NCBI RefSeq assembly: GCF_039555335.1
Contig: NC_092640.1
Coordinates: forward strand, 27,623,446 to 27,687,445
Length of the DNA stretch: 64,000 nt
From: Amphiura filiformis
Taxonomy: Eukaryota; Echinodermata; Ophiuroidea; Amphilepidida; Amphiuridae
Direction: 5' to 3'
The notes under the pieces are model-generated. The model saw nothing but the letters and a program-made list of their open reading frames with translations, searched no databases and had not been told where the DNA came from. Made by a program: the position numbers and the translations under genes. Below are positions 22,872 through 33,375 of this stretch, one piece after another. How positions within the stretch are numbered: the stretch's first letter is position 1; each line of letters begins with the position of its first letter.

Positions 22872-24093
22872 CATTATTATGTTTTCAGAATCTTGCTTCC
22901 TATACCTCTCCACACAGTTTAAAACGTCAAAAAAAATAGCATATTGGATGCATTTCGAATCCAATTTTAGCGCCACCTGGATCCCAATCCCCCGTGATTT
23001 TTAAAATCGCTGATTTTGCCGCCAATTTTAACGTATTGTAAATTGACCGATCGTATGTGATCAAGAGATAACACAAACGCACTGTATGAGACTATTCATT
23101 CATGAACTCGATTTTGTTTATTTTGCTGTCAAACCGGGAGAATTTGATTTTCTACGGACGCGGAAAGAGATGTTTAATTTCATGATTCTAGGCTTGAAAG
23201 TCAACAATGTGGGGTACTAAATGCATGTTTCAGCTGCTTAGAAATGAAGAAATTAATGTGGTTTGTTGAAATATCTTTGGAAAGTACAAAAACTAGTAAA
23301 ACCGGTGCTAAACCACTACGTAAAAGCTGCAGAATTCGGCAATCTCGCACAATCGGACATCAAAATTATCAAATTTTCTGACCAAACCAGAGGATTTATA
23401 CCTGCCAAATGCCAATTATCACTTTTTGAACTAATTTGAGACTCTGCAAGGTGTGAATGATGTTAGCACAGACAAGGTAGGGTTTTAGATAAGCTTATGA
23501 AATCGGCAAATATAGTCCACCCAACTGCACTGTTGCCTTGGCTCTTGCACTGGCTGCAGGCTTGCACTCTGATTTTGTAGCTTAAGTTACGCTTACTTTA
23601 TCAGTTTATTGCCTATCAAATATCATTATAAACACTTTATTACTTCATATTTTTAACCCTCATAATTCAATTATATCATTTCGCAACTTACGAACGACTC
23701 GGAACGAGTACGTAACTTCATGAGACATAGGGATTTTTTACCCCTCTAGTGTTGGTAGGCAATCTCTGGGAAGTGCAGATTAGTAAATAATTTTAGTGAA
23801 ATGTATTTTACAATACATTCTAAAGTTACGATGGATTTTGAGACTTACGAAGCGCTACGAATCGTCATAAATTTTGGTGAAATGAATCCCCATTAATTTA
23901 AATGTTACGGAAACTTATGGAATTCCGGAAGTAGGGCTGGCCAAAAAAAGTCCGGAAGTAGGCCGGAAAAAAAATTCATGTAAGATCAGTCGATTTTGAC
24001 CTCCCCCACAAAAAAAAAAAAAATCACGAAAAATTAAAAAAAAAAAAAATCGAATTTCGTCTTTTAATTTAAGATTCTGAAAACATAATAATG
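22872..24093. mobile_element. 1.2-kb TIR element in intron 1 of copy B
   Basis: A perfect 23-bp terminal inverted repeat, cattattatgttttcagaat plus ctt, bounds the segment. The right end is its exact complement. The inside is AT-rich, with a run of a/t homopolymers near 24005-24050 and no credible frame. It shares termini with the 249-bp element at 2234-2482, so the two look like long and short forms of one family. Confidence 0.65.
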
Positions 24094-24247
24094 ATAAAAT
24101 TGGATGGTTTATTTCACCCAATGCAAAATTTATTGGTCTCGCTATGAGTTTTAAAATATTGGACTCGACTACGTCTCGTCCAATATTTTAAAACTCATAG
24201 CTCGACCAATAAATTTGTGCATTGGGTTCAAACCATCCAATTTTATA
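24094..24247. repeat. ~154-bp near-perfect palindrome
   Basis: ataaaattggatggttt at the left pairs with aaaccatccaattttatat at the right, and pairing continues inward past attggtc-ctatgagttttaaaatattgga to a loop near ctacgtc. It abuts the 1.2-kb TIR element. Half of the same palindrome is at 2145-2233. Confidence 0.7.
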
Positions 24248-24259
24248 TCAACATATGAT

Positions 24260-25000
24260 AGCATAAATGAGGGTCCAATTTTGATATTTTGTCAAGTTTT
24301 TGGGTATTAAAATGGTATTATGATAGATATAATGACGTTGAATAAGTTCATCAGGTTTGTTGCTTAAATAAACGAAAAGACATTTTAGCTTGTCAAAACC
24401 AAGTGAATGTTTACTCACTACAACATTTCGTCCTTCACATCGGAGGACTTCATCAGGTATGACTGATATTTTAATAATATTTTAATTATATAAACTGATT
24501 GGTTTTGACAAGCTATTAATTCTTTTTGTTTAGATATAATGACATTTCTTGGGATGTAAATGGTGAGTATACTTTAAATTGATTAGCTAAAATGGATTGG
24601 ACAAACACCTATGGCTTAATAAGGTTGCAGAGAAATAATGTCGCAAGTTAAAAATACAAAATATTGCTTAACATCGAAAAAAGAAGCATTTGAACCAATT
24701 ATTTTTTGATGATAGGTGTGAAGCACTAAAAATCACGGAGTACATGAAGTCATAAAAGAAATCAGAACCACTTATTCCTATTTTACATATCAATATTATT
24801 TCTCTAATGTGTTAGCAACACGTACCCAAAATTTTAGCGAAATCCAGTGAGAAGATTAAAAGCTTTCTTTTGTGTAAGGGAGTCTGAGGGTGAAATTACT
24901 TTTAGGAGTATGAGTGCATGCGTGTTGGTAAAATGTTGTTTTTTATAAGCCTTTGTTGTTATTTATGTGGCAATTCCGTTTTTACTGCGAGTGCATAGTA
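24260..25000. other. Intron 1 of copy B with dispersed repeat shared with D and the TTAA element
   Basis: The block 24600-24900 (agaaataatgtcgc..., gcatttgaaccaatt, ccacttattcctattttacat) recurs at 52445-52760 in copy D and, reversed, inside the TTAA element at 34930-35890. At 24418-24455 there is a short Penelope-type 3' motif (cactacaacatttcgtccttc). No gene is seen. Confidence 0.5.
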
Positions 25001-25026
25001 ATAAACCATTTATCTATCTAAGTTAC

Positions 25027-25231
25027 CTGTTAATTTTGAACACGACATTTTGCCATTTTCATTTTGCTCGTGTTCTTCACAATGCTTAGTGCAGCCTATA
25101 TGGGTTAGTGTGTCCCAAACCTCAACACATTCATTACAGAGAGTGACACAGTCCACCGATTCTGAGTTTGCAAAGTTGCAAAACATGGTGAAAATACCAG
25201 CAATTAAGACGACTAGGTTCATCCTCTTCAT
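25027..25231 (-). CDS. Copy B exon 1: signal peptide + six-Cys eclosion-hormone-like domain
   Basis: This is the first coding exon of the best-preserved gene (E0 26709, exons 25231-25027, 22461-22294, 21476-21323, 19652-19586; 197 residues in all). Residues 1-23 form a signal peptide (core LVVLIAGIFTMFC, likely cut after ANS), so the product should be secreted. The next ~45 residues hold six cysteines, C-x3-C-x2-C-x11-C-x3-C-x12-C, starting VDCVTLCNECVEVWDTLTH. From memory, arthropod eclosion hormone has C-x3-C-x2-C-x12-C-x3-C-x10-C, the closest family I can name. The exon ends TTAACAG|GTAACT in phase 1. If the intron were retained, the frame would stop after GNLDR, giving a 73-residue peptide. 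The start follows acceptor ttacag|GTCAAA. Confidence 0.75.
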
Positions 25232-25788
25232 TTTGACCTGTAATCGTACATGTAATACGATGTGATGAATGTGACATTCATGGAATAAATGGATTATTTT
25301 AACACAGCCCCTTTAATGTTACTTGTTGTGAATTCTCGTATAAGTACAAAAATACATAAATATAACAGGCCTATGTAACAGTTGTGAAAGGTAAACTCAT
25401 CCAGGCTGTATCAACAGTATTGTTATCCAGCAGATTCTCTATGTACAAGACCTCGGAGAGGGGTTGTTCGGAACATTTGTACAGGTATCTATCATACAGA
25501 CTTTTGGATGCTGACATTATCATTACCTACTTTTTGCTGCTTTTACAATCCATCAGTATACCAAGTTTTCACAAAAGAGCACCAAAATACACCCTATTTA
25601 AATTACAGGCAGTACAGGATACGCGACAAGTTCCCTACGGGGCTGATAAAACTACACGGCTGTCAGCTCTTTAGCAGTTAAGACAATTGGAAATTATGGT
25701 TCACTAAATTAATATGAACATTTTTAAGTTACTGAAAAAGCCATACACTTCAAAAATCTTATTTTTTTTAAATCGCGTCTACACTTAC

Positions 25789-25800
25789 CAACTGTTTTAG
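25789..25800 (-). other. Duplicated E0 splice donor remnant 1
   Basis: Minus-strand ..taaaacagttg|gtaagtgtagacgcg identical to the true E0 donor, but fused to unrelated sequence 5' of taaaac. It was created by the tandem duplication and could act as a decoy donor. Confidence 0.5.
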
Positions 25801-26206
25801 TGAAAGGTAAACTCATCCAGGCTGTATCAACAGTATTGTTATCTGACAGATTCTTTATGTACAAGACCTCGGAAAGGGATTGTTCGAAACATTTTGTACA
25901 GGTATCTATCATACAGACTTTTGGATGCTGACATTCTCATTACCTACTTTTTGCTGCTTTTGCAATCCATCAGTATACCAAGTTTTCACAAAAGAGCACC
26001 AAAAATACACCCTATTTAAATTACAGGCAGTACAGGATACGCGACAAGTGCCATACGGGGCTGATAAAACTACACGGCTGTCAGCCCTTTAGCAGTTAAA
26101 GCAATTGGAAATTATGGTTCACTATACTAAATTAATATGAACATAAGTTGCTGAAAAAAGCGATACACTTCACAAATCTTTTTTTTTAAATCGCGTCTAC
26201 ACTTAC

Positions 26207-26218
26207 CAACTGTTTTAG
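26207..26218 (-). other. Duplicated E0 splice donor remnant 2
   Basis: Second copy of the E0 3' end and donor, again joined to the repeat unit rather than to the promoter-side UTR sequence. Confidence 0.5.
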
Positions 26219-26708
26219 TGAAAGGTAAACTCATCCAGGCTGTATCAACAGTATTGTTATCTGACAGATTCTTTATGTACAAGAGCTCGGAGAGGGGTTG
26301 TTCGAAACATTTTGTACGGGAGTCTATCACACAGACTTTTAGATGCCGACTACTTTCTGTTGTTTTTGCAACCCATCAATATACCAAGTTTTCACAAAAA
26401 AGCACCAAAATATACCCTATTTGAATTGCAGGCAGAACAGGATACGCGACAAGTGCCATACGGGGCTGACAAAACTACAAGGCTGACAGCCCTTTAGCAG
26501 TAAAAAAAAATTGAAAAACAACATACGTACAGTAGGGTACTTTGTCGAACCCCAACGGTTATCTTATCAGTTATGTGATGATATCAAAGAAATTATTCCT
26601 CTGGCAAACATGGCAAATAAAGTCAGTATCGAATAACATTAAATATGAATATTTTAAAGATGCTGAAAAAAAGCGATCTTAATTTTTTTTAATCGCGTCT
26701 ACACTTAC

Positions 26709-26790
26709 CAACTGTTTTACTATTATCGGTCGCGTTAATATTCTACTTGATTTTGACAACTTGGTTGTGGCTTTTCTATACAATGAATTG
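26709..26790 (-). other. Copy B 5' UTR exon (E0) and upstream promoter block
   Basis: This is the complete conserved block (gacaacttggttgtgg... gcgttaatattctacttgatttt, in plus orientation) with donor GTAAGT at 26708. The flank immediately above (ttatgtaaacgttgtatgtggtggccac, gatcaagcagctgcgcatttc) is nearly identical in copies C and D, as expected of a promoter. The exact transcription start is not visible. Confidence 0.5.
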
Positions 26791-27439
26791 ATGTAAAACG
26801 TTATGTAAACGTTGTATGTGGTGGCCACAGATCAAGCAGCTGCGCATTTCAAATCATTAATGTATACAACTCCTCCGCGAAAATGCTAATTGCGTGACAC
26901 TGATAAACATGATAAATCTAATAGTTTGATCACGCGTTGTCGATCTTCTACATTTATAATAAAAGACAGAGATCAAAAGACAGTTCGCGTCTGAAATTCT
27001 GACAGCTAGACAGAAAATGCCGTACTGCGCAGGTCGGTAACCAATCACGGCGCGCCTTTGCCCTGACGTCAGACGCGAACTAGTCTTTTTATCGCTGTCT
27101 TTCATTATAGGGCATATTGATTTTCATAATATTGGTTTGTATACGGATATGCATCATAATGCATGCAACTAAAGGCTAATTAAATGAAAAATGTTCCCAA
27201 CTAACCCCCTTCCAATCCCCACCCCGTCGCTCCCGGTCCGTACGCCACTGGGTAATATAGAACAGGACCGTCAGTGGTTTGAAGTGAAGGACTGCATTAT
27301 AGCATAGCATGATTGATGAATGGGTGCTGGTGTAGTTCAATCTATAATACTTTTTTAGTATTTAACTATATTAAGGATCTATGTGAAAAAATGGAAGTGT
27401 ACGTGGATTAATTATCATGAATTGAAACATATTGACTGC

Positions 27440-27720
27440 TTAAATTGGTTTTTGCATTCATAGACAATCGTTCCCCAAGGTAGTTGTGGAACCAGACAAT
27501 GAGTATGCCAACAAAGCTCATTGGCACACTCACGAATTTGTCAGGAATACCGTCTGGACCACTAGTTCTGCCTAAATCCACTTATAAACACAGTACTTCA
27601 TAAACATCTGAAGGCCGAATTCAATAGACGGTTCTTCACATTATCTTGAATATGTGGGATAGAATTACGCTTGTATGTAGCTTTACCTCTGGACAAACTG
27701 TCAAATAAGTTGTTGAAGAG
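27440..27720 (-). pseudogene. Degraded non-LTR reverse transcriptase fragment
   Basis: Minus-strand frames give KATYKRNSIPHIQDNV, SGPDGIPDKFV and RECANELCWH. These are the region around the 'GPDGIP' motif of CR1/Jockey-type reverse transcriptases. There are several stops and frame changes. It is paralogous to 15660-16020. Confidence 0.6.
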
Positions 27721-27759
27721 ACAGGCTTGCTCAGCTGGTTTTTTTGTCATTGAACTAGT

Positions 27760-28025
27760 TCATTTGGATTGTTAGATTCATTAACTGTTAACATTTTTCG
27801 TTTTATGCAAATCCAAAATAAATGAAGATGTTAAACTCACATTTTAGTGACGTTTCACCACTACATTAGTGGTTTCTTCAGACTGGCAACTCGTCATATC
27901 TGACTACTTCCTTTTATAGGCAACAGGAATTGCTATAGAGAGCGTGATGAGTTGGTCAAAGATGTTGTTAGGTGATTAGAGTGTCTTTTTTTCGGCGTAT
28001 CCAGATGGCTTCTTCCAGCCACCTG
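27760..28025 (-). pseudogene. Penelope-like element 3' end, minus orientation
   Basis: Read on the minus strand it has the end of the endonuclease region (W-L-E-E-A-I-W-I-R coded by the complement of cggcgtatccagatggcttc), then the 3' part with ccactaatgtagtggtgaaacgtc and a tail near aatgaagatgttaaac. A second, plus-strand fragment of the same family follows at 28250-28800. Confidence 0.65.
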
Positions 28026-28249
28026 GTGGTCTTGTCAAAACCCCTGTTTTTATGTCATGTATTAAATTAAAGAGCACGCTTATTGCTTATATTGTCCATA
28101 TACTAGATTCATTGCAATGAGCAATTGCACATCTTGTGCAAAAAGGTATTATTTTCACCTGTTTTTTCATATGGTTGTAAATTCAATGAACAATGACTTA
28201 GAAATTGAAGCTACATGTATGGGGGGATTCAGCCAAGTTTCAGTGATTA

Positions 28250-28800
28250 TGATAAATAAGTACCCGAAGTCTTTGATCAAGTTCATCTGGATTGGGAGGA
28301 CTCAAAAGTCATCGACAGATAAGCTGACAAGATAGGCGGTTGAAAGAAGACATCTGGATACGCCGAAAAGGAAGAGACCTGGGGGTACTCAAGTTTGGTT
28401 TTGGTAGGGACGTGCCGCTGAGATTTTGGAAGTGGACCCATAAATATACCAATTTTTCAAGAAATTTGGACCCATTGATATACCAAAAGTCGAAATTTTC
28501 GGCCAAATTTAACCAAAATTGTCTTGCTTTTTACAAATTTTCCCAAAATTTTGGGAACATTTTGAAACTTTTGGCTAGATTAAGGAAAAATTGGGCTGGG
28601 GAAAAGACACTCAAAACAAGAACAAGGGGCCTATTCACTCAATAACATCTTTGACCAACTCATCGCGCCCTCTACGGCGATTCCTGCCGCCTATAAAAGG
28701 AAACTGCCAGATGTCATGGGTTGCCAGTCTGATAAAACCAATAGTGTAGTGATGAAACCTCACTAAAATGTAAGTTTAACATCTTCATTCGTTAACACAA
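28250..28800 (+). pseudogene. Penelope-like element 3' fragment with internal insertion
   Basis: It encodes a relic of WEDSKVIDR and the K-E-D-I-W-I-R-R motif, then the non-coding 3' end (actcatcgcgccctctacggcg... gatgaaacctcactaaaatg). Compared with the copies at 33690 and 54160 it carries about 240 extra bases (28368-28606, AT-rich, tttcccaaaattttggg), presumably a later insertion. Confidence 0.65.
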
Positions 28801-28834
28801 TCTTAAAAGGTCATTACGCATCACGTGTCATTTA

Positions 28835-29100
28835 ACATCATCCAATGAGTAAAGTTTGTTGAATTTCCATAAAACTTGATCAAAAATATGCCTACGCACA
28901 ATATCTTTTTAAAGGTGAACCAGCTGTGTATTTATGTCGAGCTGTAGCTAGATAAAAAATGACAATTCAAATTAAATGGATTTACCGATTACTAGTATTA
29001 CATGAAAACCTACCCTTCTAAATAACTCAATCATTTTCTTTTCTGATTAACATACATCAGTGAACCAGCTGTGTACTTTCATCGATCTGAAGCAAGTTAT
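28835..29100. repeat. Dispersed ~270-bp repeat
   Basis: Contains cctacgcacaatatc, aaaatgacaattcaaattaaatgg and acccttctaaataactcaatc. Close relatives are at 34080-34300 and 54540-54760, always just upstream of the Penelope-like 3' end, and one in reverse at 17220-17480. Confidence 0.7.
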
Positions 29101-29196
29101 GAATTCAGTAATTTTTTAGCCCAAATGTTTCTCATTATATTGATATACATATGAATTGTAATATCACAATATACTGATATATAAAAATAGAAGCGG

Positions 29197-29832
29197 CTGA
29201 TTTTATCCATATGTTTAAAAGCCATTAAATTTGTAATACTTAATTAAGAATTTTTTTTCTGTGAACAACAACAGTATACGTTCTGTGCATTGAGAATGTT
29301 TATAGTACCTTCTGGCAATGCAGGCACAGTCATTTCATGACGTCAAGTTTTTCTAGTCCAAATCTGTCTCGTTCGAAAGAACTCATCGCTTAAGTTGGTT
29401 TTTGCGGAATATCAATAATTTTAAGCGTCTTATTTTCTCAAAAAAAGAGTCATTTTCATTCCCCTCATAATATTACCTTGCCAGTGATATGATGTTGTCC
29501 GAGCAATATACCTGACCTGATTTTATCCATATGTTTAAAAGCCATTAAATTTGTAATACTTAATTAAGATGTTTTTTCTGTGAACAACAACATTATACGT
29601 TCTGTGCATTGAGAATGTTTATAGTACCTTCTGGCAATGCAGGCACAGTCATTTCATGACGTCAATTTTTTCTAGTCCAAATCTGTCTCGTTCGAAAGAA
29701 CTCATCGCTTAAGTTGGTTTTTGCGGAATATCAATTTTAAGCGTCTTATTTTCTCAAAAATAGTCATTTTCATTGTCCTCATAATATTACCTTGCCAATG
29801 ATATGATGTTGTCCGAGCAATATACCTGACTT
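29197..29832. repeat. Direct tandem duplication of a ~318-bp unit
   Basis: ctgattttatccatatgttt starts at 29197 and again at 29517. The two units are almost identical to the shared end ccgagcaatatacctgac, differing by small indels (aattttttttct versus gttttttct; aaaaagag versus aatag). No coding content. Confidence 0.9.
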
Positions 29833-29864
29833 TAAGGCTATTATAAGTAAATTATTAAAAAAAA

Positions 29865-30175
29865 ACCTTGCTTTTGTTTTGGACGTTTTCCCTCTCGGAT
29901 GAAACGCATGTTCACGGGGCGGAGATTACACTCCTTTTCAAGCCTTGGGATACCCTTTATGGTATCCAGTTGAGGGAATCATTTACATTTTCCCCCTAGA
30001 TGACCTTTGACCTCGAGGGGGCCCTTCGAAAACCACCCGGTCAACAGGCTTTTCCCGATACCTATCCATATCCGAAATATCGGATCGATGCGTCGAAGCG
30101 CGGCGAAACGCATAGCCGGACAGACAGACACACACACAGACAGACACACTTCGCTCATTATTTTAGTATACATGT
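29865..30175. repeat. Dispersed repeat with cagacagacacacac block
   Basis: Starts ttttgttttggacgttttccctctcgg and runs through a GC-richer part (gatcgatgcgtcgaagcgcgg) to a gacagacagacacacac stretch and attattttagtata. A truncated copy (first ~95 bp) is at 55335-55430. Not assigned to a known class. Confidence 0.55.
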
Positions 30176-30559
30176 AGTAGATATACGGTATGAATAATCA
30201 GCAAGGACAGTTTATTAACCAAACTATGAAACTGATACTTACTTAGATCTTCAGAAAAGATGAGAAAAGACTTGTTTTATTGCGGCGTCGTTTGTTTTAT
30301 TTATACGAGAATCACTTTTGTCATCGCATCTGCGCATGTTCAGGATCCAGCTCATTACGTATTCATAGTTCCCTTTTTATCTTTTTATCTATAGAACTTT
30401 TGATTTGCATTCATAGTGTTTTGATACACAGTGGTTAAATTATAAGAAACTTAACACGGATTCCTGCTCCTGTAAATAACATTAACAGCTTTAAATTCTT
30501 TATGCATTAATAAAAAACAAGAAAGACAGGATTAGGTGATGAGCTCGTAGATTCTAATT

Positions 30560-30909
30560 TTTGATACTGTGCAATATTATGTTTAATGTTTTAATTTTTT
30601 GTTAAAGTCAAAACTTTTGCATTTATTATTCATGACAATATTTGAAGCAACATTTTGCCCGCAAAAACTTCCAAAGAATATTTGAGCCAAAAATGACAAT
30701 GATCAAGTTCTTACAGCTTAACGTGCTAAATATCGAAATCAAATTTTAATAATTTGCCATAAAATTTGTATTACATCACGAATTTCAAAAAATCAAAATT
30801 ATTTGATATCAGAAGAACATTCTACGTATTCAGACTGCAAAACAATATGTCTGATGTGCTCTCATATCCAACAAAAATACTGTCGAAACGTTCATACCAG
30901 AGCCCTTAA
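30560..30909. mobile_element. Left-truncated TTAA hairpin MITE
   Basis: The right part matches the 51133-51786 element (atttgatatcagaagaacat, atgtctgatgtgctctcat, aaatactgtcgaaacgttcata) and ends cccTTAA at 30906-30909. The left TTAA end is not recognisable. It lies just 3' of copy C exon 4. Confidence 0.55.
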
Positions 30910-30978
30910 TTGTTTAAGTTACGACAGCCCAGGCTAGTCTCGTCTGGAGAATAAGGCAGAGGAACAACGTGGTGTTTT

Positions 30979-31045
30979 TCATGGGAAATATATGCTGATA
31001 AAGCGAAGGAGAGTGCCATTGACGCGTTTGTAAACATACATATAC
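30979..31045 (-). CDS. Copy C exon 4: C-terminus of NTF2-like domain
   Basis: Acceptor ttttgcag|G, then YMYVYKRVNG, LLRFISIYFP and TGA. The exon is intact and in the usual phase. Because copy C has lost exon 1 and has a shifted exon-3 acceptor, this exon is likely part of a decaying gene. Confidence 0.65.
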
Positions 31046-31339
31046 CTGCAAAAAGACAAAATTAAATTAATAGACAAAAAGACAATTTGGTCATCGTAGG
31101 CATGATTTCTGTAGTGTACTATTCAGATTGGATTAATATATCTATCCCATTTGGATTTTGACATGCCTGTATTTTTGCGGAATAGGAACCAAATGATCAC
31201 TTGTGAATTGTAGATTAATAAATGCGTATCACTTGTAGGGAGTGAAAATGTGCAAAATAACGCATGCGTTCTAGGCTGTTGATGCGTCTATTGCACGAGT
31301 CCTGAAAGGGGGGGGGGTACATTAGACACGAATTCGAAT

Positions 31340-31500
31340 GGGCACGAATTCGCTGGCCCGGTCAGCGTAAGACCCGTAGCTAAGTGTCGGCGGCTTTCTA
31401 CTTGGCATGCGAGGGGTCTCGGGCTCGAATTCCACCCAGAGCCAACAACTTCTTTGTTCGTTTTCTCTCCTCTTTCCCTTGCAGTGGCCAAAAAGCCCTT
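31340..31500 (+). mobile_element. Candidate tRNA-derived SINE
   Basis: An A-box-like tagctaagtgtcgg (31377-31390) lies about 30 bp before a B-box-like gggctcgaattcc (31421-31433). This is the layout of an RNA polymerase III type 2 promoter inherited from a tRNA. A pyrimidine-rich tail follows. It does not fold as a full tRNA from what I can see, so a SINE head is favoured over a tRNA gene. It ends about 20 bp from the exon-3 donor of copy C. Confidence 0.5.
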
Positions 31501-31521
31501 CGGGCGTTAGGGTTAATTTAC

Positions 31522-31678
31522 CGATATGAGTCAACGAGAACATCGTCCTGGTAGTACACCTTACCGATACCATCTTCCCAAACCTTTCCGTTATTCTCAC
31601 CGAATGCACTAGCAGTGTATATTATCCGTTTAATATTGGGATTGGTTCCGAGAGCAGCGAAAAATTCCTGCTCCTCGC
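31522..31678 (-). pseudogene. Copy C exon 3 with shifted acceptor
   Basis: The conserved reading frame is present: EEQEFFAALGTNPNIKR, SAFGENNGKVWEDGIGKV, then YYQDDVLVDSY with one extra codon compared with B and D. However, the acceptor reads ttttcaag|C where copies B and D have ttttcag followed by two bases. The only AG leaves one base instead of two, which would shift the frame from exon 2. Without transcript data a cryptic site cannot be excluded, but the simplest reading is a broken gene. Confidence 0.6.
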
Positions 31679-31895
31679 TTGAAAAAAAAATACACAAAAA
31701 ACAACAACAACAACAAAAACACCAGCAACAACATAAAAACAATGATGCGATAAACAGACAGAACGTTAGAATATTATGTGAGACATCTTTGAAGTTACTA
31801 TATAAATACCTTAAATAAAGAAAGTCCGCAGTTATGACCAAAACCTGATCTTGTTATGACAATTTGATTGATAAGGTCATGTGCGGAGTCCTGTT

Positions 31896-32165
31896 AGGGA
31901 CGCACCATTACATTCTCAGGGTGGGGGTAGGAAGTTTTTGAAGAAAAAAAACTTCATCCACTAAATGAGCAAAAAAACTTTCCCCACCATCACTAAAAAA
32001 AACAAACTTTCCCCACCTAACTGTATAAATGCATGAAATTAAAAAAAACAAAACTTGCCGCCTTCGGTGGTGAAAAAAAAAAATTTCGCCGCCTTCGGCG
32101 GCGAAAAAAAATTTCTTTCCCCGACCACAAATTCCTACCCCCTGAGTATCAAATGGTGCGTCCCT
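31896..32165. mobile_element. 270-bp MITE with agggacgcaccatt TIRs
   Basis: Left aggga-cgcaccatta-cattctcaggg and right ccctgag-tatcaaatggtgcgtccct are inverted repeats. Inside are poly-A/T tracts and a GC-rich hairpin, gccgccttcggcggcg (about 32089). Flanks are t/ta; target duplication unclear. No coding region. Confidence 0.65.
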
Positions 32166-32169
32166 TAGC

Positions 32170-32950
32170 TCCAATTTGATACCAAATTTGCTACCAAACA
32201 CTCTAAATTGACAAAGATTCTATCAAAGCACATACCCTTAAGTTGCAAATCACGTGGTCGAAATTGCCGCTATCCCAAGTGCCGGTACAACGCGCGGTTT
32301 ATTCAATTGTTAATAATTATCATACAATGCACTTAAAAATGGCGATTGCCATGTTGGCAATCCAGATTGAAGGGCATTCCATTTCCCTATAAGGCATTTG
32401 TAAAGTTTAATGACCCCGTTTAAGAATCTGGCAAAGAATTTTTGTCTCCATATGGGACAATAATAATAGGTAATATCCCCCATTTGCAATTTGTAAGGTA
32501 TTCACATCCCAAGATGTTAGGCATGTATGTGAGCATCCCATACTGGATAATTTCAATATATAATGTGTAAGTGGCAATATCGTGCTATGTCGTTTGTTAA
32601 AGGAGACACAGTTTGAAGGTATTCAGTCTCAGACCGGAAATGACCCCTTAACGACCTTTGGATTGAAACCAAACCTGTGAACAAATTATAGACACTGGCT
32701 AATATAAATGCACATACCTACGGAGGCATTCTGAGCTGAACAATTTGATTCTAATATCTCTGACACCTATGTGACCTTTGACTCAAATCTAAGTTTTAGC
32801 AGATGCAGAAGACACGGGTGGAATAATTGCAACGGGAAAATGCTCACATACGGTGACCTTTTCGCTTCTTAGACCTTCCGTCAAATTAGAGGTAGCATTT
32901 ACTAGTATTTTATTATTTCAAAGTTGAGGTATTACGTAATTTAAATATTT
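32170..32950. other. Intron 2 of copy C, no gene seen
   Basis: Conserved with intron 2 of copies B (21600-22290) and D (50040-50730): gtgagcatcccata, agaccggaaat, cctgtgaacac, acggtgacctttttgc-like blocks. No exon or element is recognised. Confidence 0.55.
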
Positions 32951-32952
32951 AC

Positions 32953-33120
32953 CTTCTTTACCAAAAGCAGGTGCTTGTCCATAATTCACATTTATACAAT
33001 CGTCAGTGTATAACTCTTCAACAATGGCCGAATAATCTTCATCACTTTCGATCAATTCTGAAAATCTCGCATTAAATGCATCGATCTCATCTTCAAGGGA
33101 TACACTGCCTTTGTTCGGTG
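32953..33120 (-). CDS. Copy C exon 2: N-terminal half of NTF2-like domain
   Basis: 168 bp, acceptor atttcag|CA, donor G|GTAAAT. It encodes PNKGSVSLEDEIDAFNARF, IVEELYTDDCINVNYG and PAFGKE. It is open and in the family phase. Exon 1 is missing between here and the UTR exon at 33376, so a transcript would have to join E0 directly to this exon and would lack a signal peptide. Confidence 0.7.
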
Positions 33121-33375
33121 CTGAAATGACAAGGCAAGGGTTCATTCACATTATTCAAGCGGATGCCAGCTTGTATACATAAAAATACGTGACTAGATGA
33201 GTCAATTTACGTTTGAAATGAAGACCTGAGCGCAAGAAGACCGTAAGTCCTCTTGGCAATAGGGGCAACATGAAATTATGATGGTCATCCCTACCATTAG
33301 TAACGAATAACATTCTGGAAATAATAATGAAATATGAAAACTGAAAATAATTTTCTTAATCGCATTTGCACTTAC

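Larger units (their letters stand above)
25385..26520. repeat. Three tandem ~415-bp units within intron 1 of copy B
   Basis: gtgaaaggtaaactcatccag starts units at about 25385, 25799 and 26217. Two of the junctions carry the 3' end of the UTR exon with its splice donor (cgcgtctacacttaccaactgtttta, at 25776 and 26194). Copy D has a single related unit at 53265-53590. The shared open frame (e.g. PYGADKTTRL) recurs only because the DNA is repeated; the frame has no family resemblance. Confidence 0.75.

Noticed and set aside
25384..26497. Repeated frames ending PYGADKTTRL in three places
   Set aside because: Recurrence is explained by tandem DNA duplication inside an intron. The frames differ in length between units and match no family.
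31360..31440. A complete tRNA gene
   Set aside because: A- and B-box-like words are present, but I could not build a proper cloverleaf with acceptor stem; a SINE head is more likely.
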